In this document: positions 21,016-24,211 of the stretch, in pieces
Position numbering within the stretch: the first letter of the stretch is position 1
Layout: each line of letters begins with the position of its first letter
Source of the DNA: Anaerolineae bacterium
Lineage (GTDB): Bacteria > Chloroflexota > Anaerolineae > 4572-78 > J111
DNA length: 24,211 nt
Direction: 5' to 3'
Assembly: GCA_020433785.1 (NCBI GenBank)
Contig: JAGRCC010000178.1
Location: 1-24,211 of the forward strand
Program-made: the position numbers and the translations under genes
The notes under the pieces: model-generated
Database searches by the model: none
Seen by the model: the letters and a program-made list of their open reading frames with translations, nothing else
What the model was told of the DNA's origin: nothing

Positions 21016-24000
21016 ATGAGCGATAAGTACAAAACAAAAGCCCAACTAGTCAACGAGTTGGCTCAGATGCGTCAGCGCGTGTCTGATTTGGAAGATTTAA
21101 CAGTTAAATACCAGCATCAAGAGACAGAACTGACTATGCAGGCCGCAGGGAAACAGCGCCAATTAATTGAATCGCTCCATCATGCCGGCAATATTTTGAG
21201 CAGTTCTCTCAATTATGCCACCGTTCTCGATTACACCCTCGAGCAGCTCGGTCACTTTATCCCTCACAATGCGGCCTGTATTATGCTGGCCGAAGGCGAT
21301 GCCGCCCAGATTTTTCGATGGCATGGCTATACCTGGTCTGAAACAAAAAACGCCATCTCTTCCCTTATATTCAATATTAATGATATCCCCCTCCTAAAGC
21401 AGGTCCGCCAATCCTGGCAGGCATTAGTTTTGCCTGTCGTTGAGGACGGCGACCTGTGGCTGCACCACCTTGGCGATGATTGGATCAAATCGCATCTAAC
21501 CGCGCCTATTGTGGTCCGCGATCAGGTCATCGGCTTCATTAATGTCGATAGTAATAAACCCGGCTTTTATTCCCAACTGGAGGCCGATCGCCTCCAGTTA
21601 TTCATCAACCAGGCCGCCATCTCGCTCACCAACGCCCAGATTTACGATCAAGCCCGGCGCGAAAGCGCCCAGCGGCTGGCTGTTTTACGCAAAGAGCGTA
21701 ACTTTGCCTCAGCCGTGCTCAATACCGTTGGCGCGTTAGTCATGGTGCTTACCCCCCAAGGCCGCGTGCTGCGGTTCAATCGCGCCTGCGAGCAGACGAC
21801 CGGCTATTCATTAGAGGAGATCCGCGGCCAATATTTTTGGGATATATTCCTCTCACCCACCGATAAAAACCGCATCGAAACGGGCTTTGAATCGCTTCAC
21901 CTAACCGGCATGCCGTATGAATATGAGTCTACCTGGCGCACGAAGGATCGCCGCACCCGGATCATTGCCTGGACAAATACAATTCTCTTCGACGATGAAG
22001 GCCGCACCGAATATGTCATCAGCACCGGCACCGATATTACCGAACGCCGCCAGTTAGAAGATCGATTGGCGGCCATTCACCAGTTGGGGCGCGAGTTAAA
22101 TTTGCTGCGCGACGAGACTGCCATTTGTAAAAATGCGTTGGATACAGTTTCCTTTTTACTGCAAATCAAAAGTTCCGGTTATGGCGTACTTGATCGGGCC
22201 ACGGGCAAGCTAACCTATCAATATTACCCCCGTCGCGGTATTCCTGAAGTCGTCGAGTTGAACCTACCCCTGGCCCATGATGAGCGCCTTGACGTGCTCA
22301 AATCCTTACGCGGCCATGATCTGGCCACGACGGAAGATACACAGCCGTCGCTGACGATTTTAGCCTCAAACCCCAATCCCTCCTGGCTTTTGGCCTCGAT
22401 GAAAGTACGCGAGCGTATTATTGGCGTGATCGATGTTGAGTGCCAACCGCCCCACCACTTTAGCGAAAATGACCGGCGCTTGCTGCAAACCCTGGCCGAT
22501 CAAACTGCGGTCGCCCTGGAAAACGCCCGGCTCTACCGCGAAACTCAACAGCGCGTCGATGAGCTGACCACACTGACTATGATCAGCCAAGCGATCACCT
22601 CGACCTTAAAAATTGAGGAAACGCTAACCATCATCACCGATCACACCATCCGGCTGCTCAACGCCACCGCCGCCTCAGTGATTTTGGTTGATCAGACGCG
22701 TGGAGATATGTGGTTCAACGCTGCCTCCGGCGGCCTATCCGATTTTGTCAAAGGCAGGCGGCTGCCGGCCGGCCAAGGGATTGTGGGCTGGGTCATTCAA
22801 CGCAGTGAGGCTGCTTTGGTACCCGATGTCTCTCAAGACCCGCGCTTTTTCGGCAAAATCGACCAACAAACCGGCTTCAAGACCCGCTCGGTCATTTGTG
22901 TGCCGCTGCAAAGCGGCTCGATGACCACCGGCGCTATCGAAGTGATGAATAAAATCGACGGCACCTTTACCGTTGAAGATTTACGGCTGCTGACCTGGCT
23001 GGCTACCCCGGCCTCGATTGCCATTGAGAACGCCCGACTGTTTGAAGCGGAACGCTCGGCTCGCAAACAGGCCGAAATTCTACGGGAAGCGACCTCTACT
23101 TTGACCTCTACCCTCGATCTCGACAAAGTTCTCAACGATATTTTGGTTCATCTGGAACATATGGTGCCGTATGATCATGCCTTTGTCTTCCTGCATCGGG
23201 AAGATGACTGGCTTCAGATTGTGGGCGAACGCGGCCAAACCGTGATGGCCCAGGCGGTGGGTCATCGTCACTCAACCGATAACGCGATCTATCAGGAAAT
23301 TCGTAAAACGGCCCATCCGGTTATTCTGGCCGATGCGCAAGCCGATGCCCACTTCCAAACCTGGAACAGCACTGATAAGGTCCGCGGTTGGATGGGGGTG
23401 CCGTTGATTGTCCAAAACAAGGTTATCGGCTGTTTGACCTTAAATAGTGGGCACGTCAATGCTTATGATCAGGTCGAGGCGTATCTGGCGCAGGCTTTTG
23501 CCAATCAGGCGGCGGTAGCTATTCAAAACGCGCAGTTGTTCCAGCAAGTCCGAACCGGCCATAAACAGCTTCAATCGCTCTCACGGCGGCTGGTGGAGGT
23601 TCAGGAGATGGAACGACGGAACATCGCCCGTGAACTACATGACGAAGCCGGCCAGGCCCTAACCTCGCTGATGGTTGGCCTGCGCTTACTGGAAAGCGAG
23701 AAAGCCTGTCCGGAGGCCATCGTCGAGCGGGCCACAGAACTACGGCGGGTTACCAACGACGTGTCAGAAAATTTACACCGCTTGGCTATCAATTTGCGCC
23801 CGGCCAGTTTAGATTATTTGGGTCTGGTGGCTGCCTTGCGCCAATATTTGGAAAACTTCGGCCGTCAGCACGAAATTACTATTCATTTTGATCCGGTGGG
23901 TTTCGATGACCAACGTCTGCCGCCATCAATCGAAACTAATCTGTATCGAATAGTCCAGGAAACATTGACCAATGTGGCCCGGCATGCGCAAGCTACCCGT

Positions 24001-24211
24001 CTGGATATTTTGCTGGAACGGCGCGATGGTCAGGTGATTACGATTATGGAAGACAATGGTGTCGGCTTTGACCCTGAAGAAGCCAAACAAAAGGGTCGCC
24101 TGGGAATTTTAGGCATCAAAGAACGCACGGAAATGCTAAACGGGACATTAACCGTAGAAAGCACTATTGGTACTGGTACAACAATATACGTAGAGGTTCC
24201 TTATGACAACT
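21016..24211 (+). CDS. Soluble multi-GAF/PAS sensor histidine kinase, NarL/DegS type (3' end cut by window)
   Basis: An open frame of 1065 codons that continues past the window edge but is nearly complete. The N-terminus MSDKYKTKAQLVNEL is coiled-coil-like. Domains in order are GAF1 (about 55-205), PAS (225-347, ending TGTDITERR), GAF2 (353-507), GAF3 (517-675), GAF4 (685-841), HisKA_3 (865-930) and HATPase_c (970-1063). The phospho-acceptor is His875 in RELHDE. The N-box is at Asn986 (ETLTNVARHA), the G1 box is DNGVGF (1013-1018) and the glycine-rich lid is GRLGILGIKER (1027-1037). No membrane segment is seen, so it acts in the cytoplasm on small ligands or redox/light signals taken up by GAF or PAS domains. 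HisKA_3 kinases pass phosphate to LuxR/NarL-type regulators. In-frame ATG at 21001 is an alternative start; 21016 is preferred because MSDxxKTKxQL beginnings are typical of these kinases. Neither start has a strong Shine-Dalgarno. It is divergent from the pilin gene. Confidence 0.93.
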   Translation, partial: MSDKYKTKAQLVNELAQMRQRVSDLEDLTVKYQHQETELTMQAAGKQRQLIESLHHAGNILSSSLNYATVLDYTLEQLGHFIPHNAACIMLAEGDAAQIFRWHGYTWSETKNAISSLIFNINDIPLLKQVRQSWQALVLPVVEDGDLWLHHLGDDWIKSHLTAPIVVRDQVIGFINVDSNKPGFYSQLEADRLQLFINQAAISLTNAQIYDQARRESAQRLAVLRKERNFASAVLNTVGALVMVLTPQGRVLRFNRACEQTTGYSLEEIRGQYFWDIFLSPTDKNRIETGFESLHLTGMPYEYESTWRTKDRRTRIIAWTNTILFDDEGRTEYVISTGTDITERRQLEDRLAAIHQLGRELNLLRDETAICKNALDTVSFLLQIKSSGYGVLDRATGKLTYQYYPRRGIPEVVELNLPLAHDERLDVLKSLRGHDLATTEDTQPSLTILASNPNPSWLLASMKVRERIIGVIDVECQPPHHFSENDRRLLQTLADQTAVALENARLYRETQQRVDELTTLTMISQAITSTLKIEETLTIITDHTIRLLNATAASVILVDQTRGDMWFNAASGGLSDFVKGRRLPAGQGIVGWVIQRSEAALVPDVSQDPRFFGKIDQQTGFKTRSVICVPLQSGSMTTGAIEVMNKIDGTFTVEDLRLLTWLATPASIAIENARLFEAERSARKQAEILREATSTLTSTLDLDKVLNDILVHLEHMVPYDHAFVFLHREDDWLQIVGERGQTVMAQAVGHRHSTDNAIYQEIRKTAHPVILADAQADAHFQTWNSTDKVRGWMGVPLIVQNKVIGCLTLNSGHVNAYDQVEAYLAQAFANQAAVAIQNAQLFQQVRTGHKQLQSLSRRLVEVQEMERRNIARELHDEAGQALTSLMVGLRLLESEKACPEAIVERATELRRVTNDVSENLHRLAINLRPASLDYLGLVAALRQYLENFGRQHEITIHFDPVGFDDQRLPPSIETNLYRIVQETLTNVARHAQATRLDILLERRDGQVITIMEDNGVGFDPEEAKQKGRLGILGIKERTEMLNGTLTVESTIGTGTTIYVEVPYDN
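24203..24211 (+). CDS. Possible start of an overlapping downstream gene (response regulator expected)
   Basis: An ATG at 24203 lies in the +1 frame relative to the kinase and is preceded by AGAGG (24191-24195) at seven bases. Only three codons (Met-Thr-Thr) are visible before the window ends. HisKA_3 kinases are usually followed, often with overlap, by a LuxR/NarL response regulator, so this is the natural place for one. The identity is inferred from context alone. Confidence 0.3.

Noticed and set aside
22366..23792. Minus-strand frames of 63-100 codons opposite the histidine kinase
   Set aside because: They are antisense to clearly recognisable GAF, HisKA_3 and linker sequence and show no family features.

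Overview
The window looks like a chromosomal segment of a bacterium of the phylum Chloroflexota (Anaerolineae- or Caldilineae-like). The pointers are a Flp-type pilin with an EEGQGLVEYALIL start, a LYFPILLKN motif near the end of a very large secreted protein, beta-helix modules closing on D-x-GADE, and a cytosolic multi-GAF histidine kinase beginning with a KTKAQL-type segment. This placement is inferred from family resemblance; there is no rRNA or marker gene here. No tRNA, rRNA, CRISPR array, transposase or phage gene was seen.

Layout. (1) 130-1048, plus strand: a two-gene operon encoding a tandem-CBS protein and a UspA-family protein, both nucleotide-sensing stress families. (2) 1049-1352: a convergent intergenic region with a 130-bp palindromic, MITE-like element (1061-1190) and two smaller stem-loops. 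(3) 1353-2537, minus strand: a secreted 394-residue protein with a carboxypeptidase-regulatory-like beta domain, a Thr/Ala/Ser-rich stalk and a C-terminal LPVTG sorting-type signal. (4) 2732-19876, minus strand: one uninterrupted 17.1-kb gene for a 5714-residue secreted protein. In order it carries a long signal sequence, eight parallel beta-helix modules broken up by NEW3/DUF11-like domains, two DUF11-like domains, eleven Calx-beta domains, five Fn3-like domains, a CARDB-like domain and a Pro-rich tail. (5) 20277-20693, minus strand: a Flp-type pilin with an extra beta-rich domain and its own terminator. (6) 21016 to the window end, plus strand: a soluble histidine kinase (GAF-PAS-GAF-GAF-GAF-HisKA_3-HATPase), incomplete at the 3' end. 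A possible overlapping downstream gene starts at 24203.

How the genes may fit together. Genes 3 to 5 all encode exported or surface proteins, lie on the same strand and appear to have separate promoters. They read as a cell-surface or attachment locus: a pilin-like filament subunit, a giant modular adhesin- or stalk-like protein, and a wall- or membrane-anchored partner. The divergent NarL-type kinase could control them, but nothing in the sequence proves it. The most unusual object is the 5714-residue protein. Nearly all other long open frames in 2732-19876 are antisense shadows of it.
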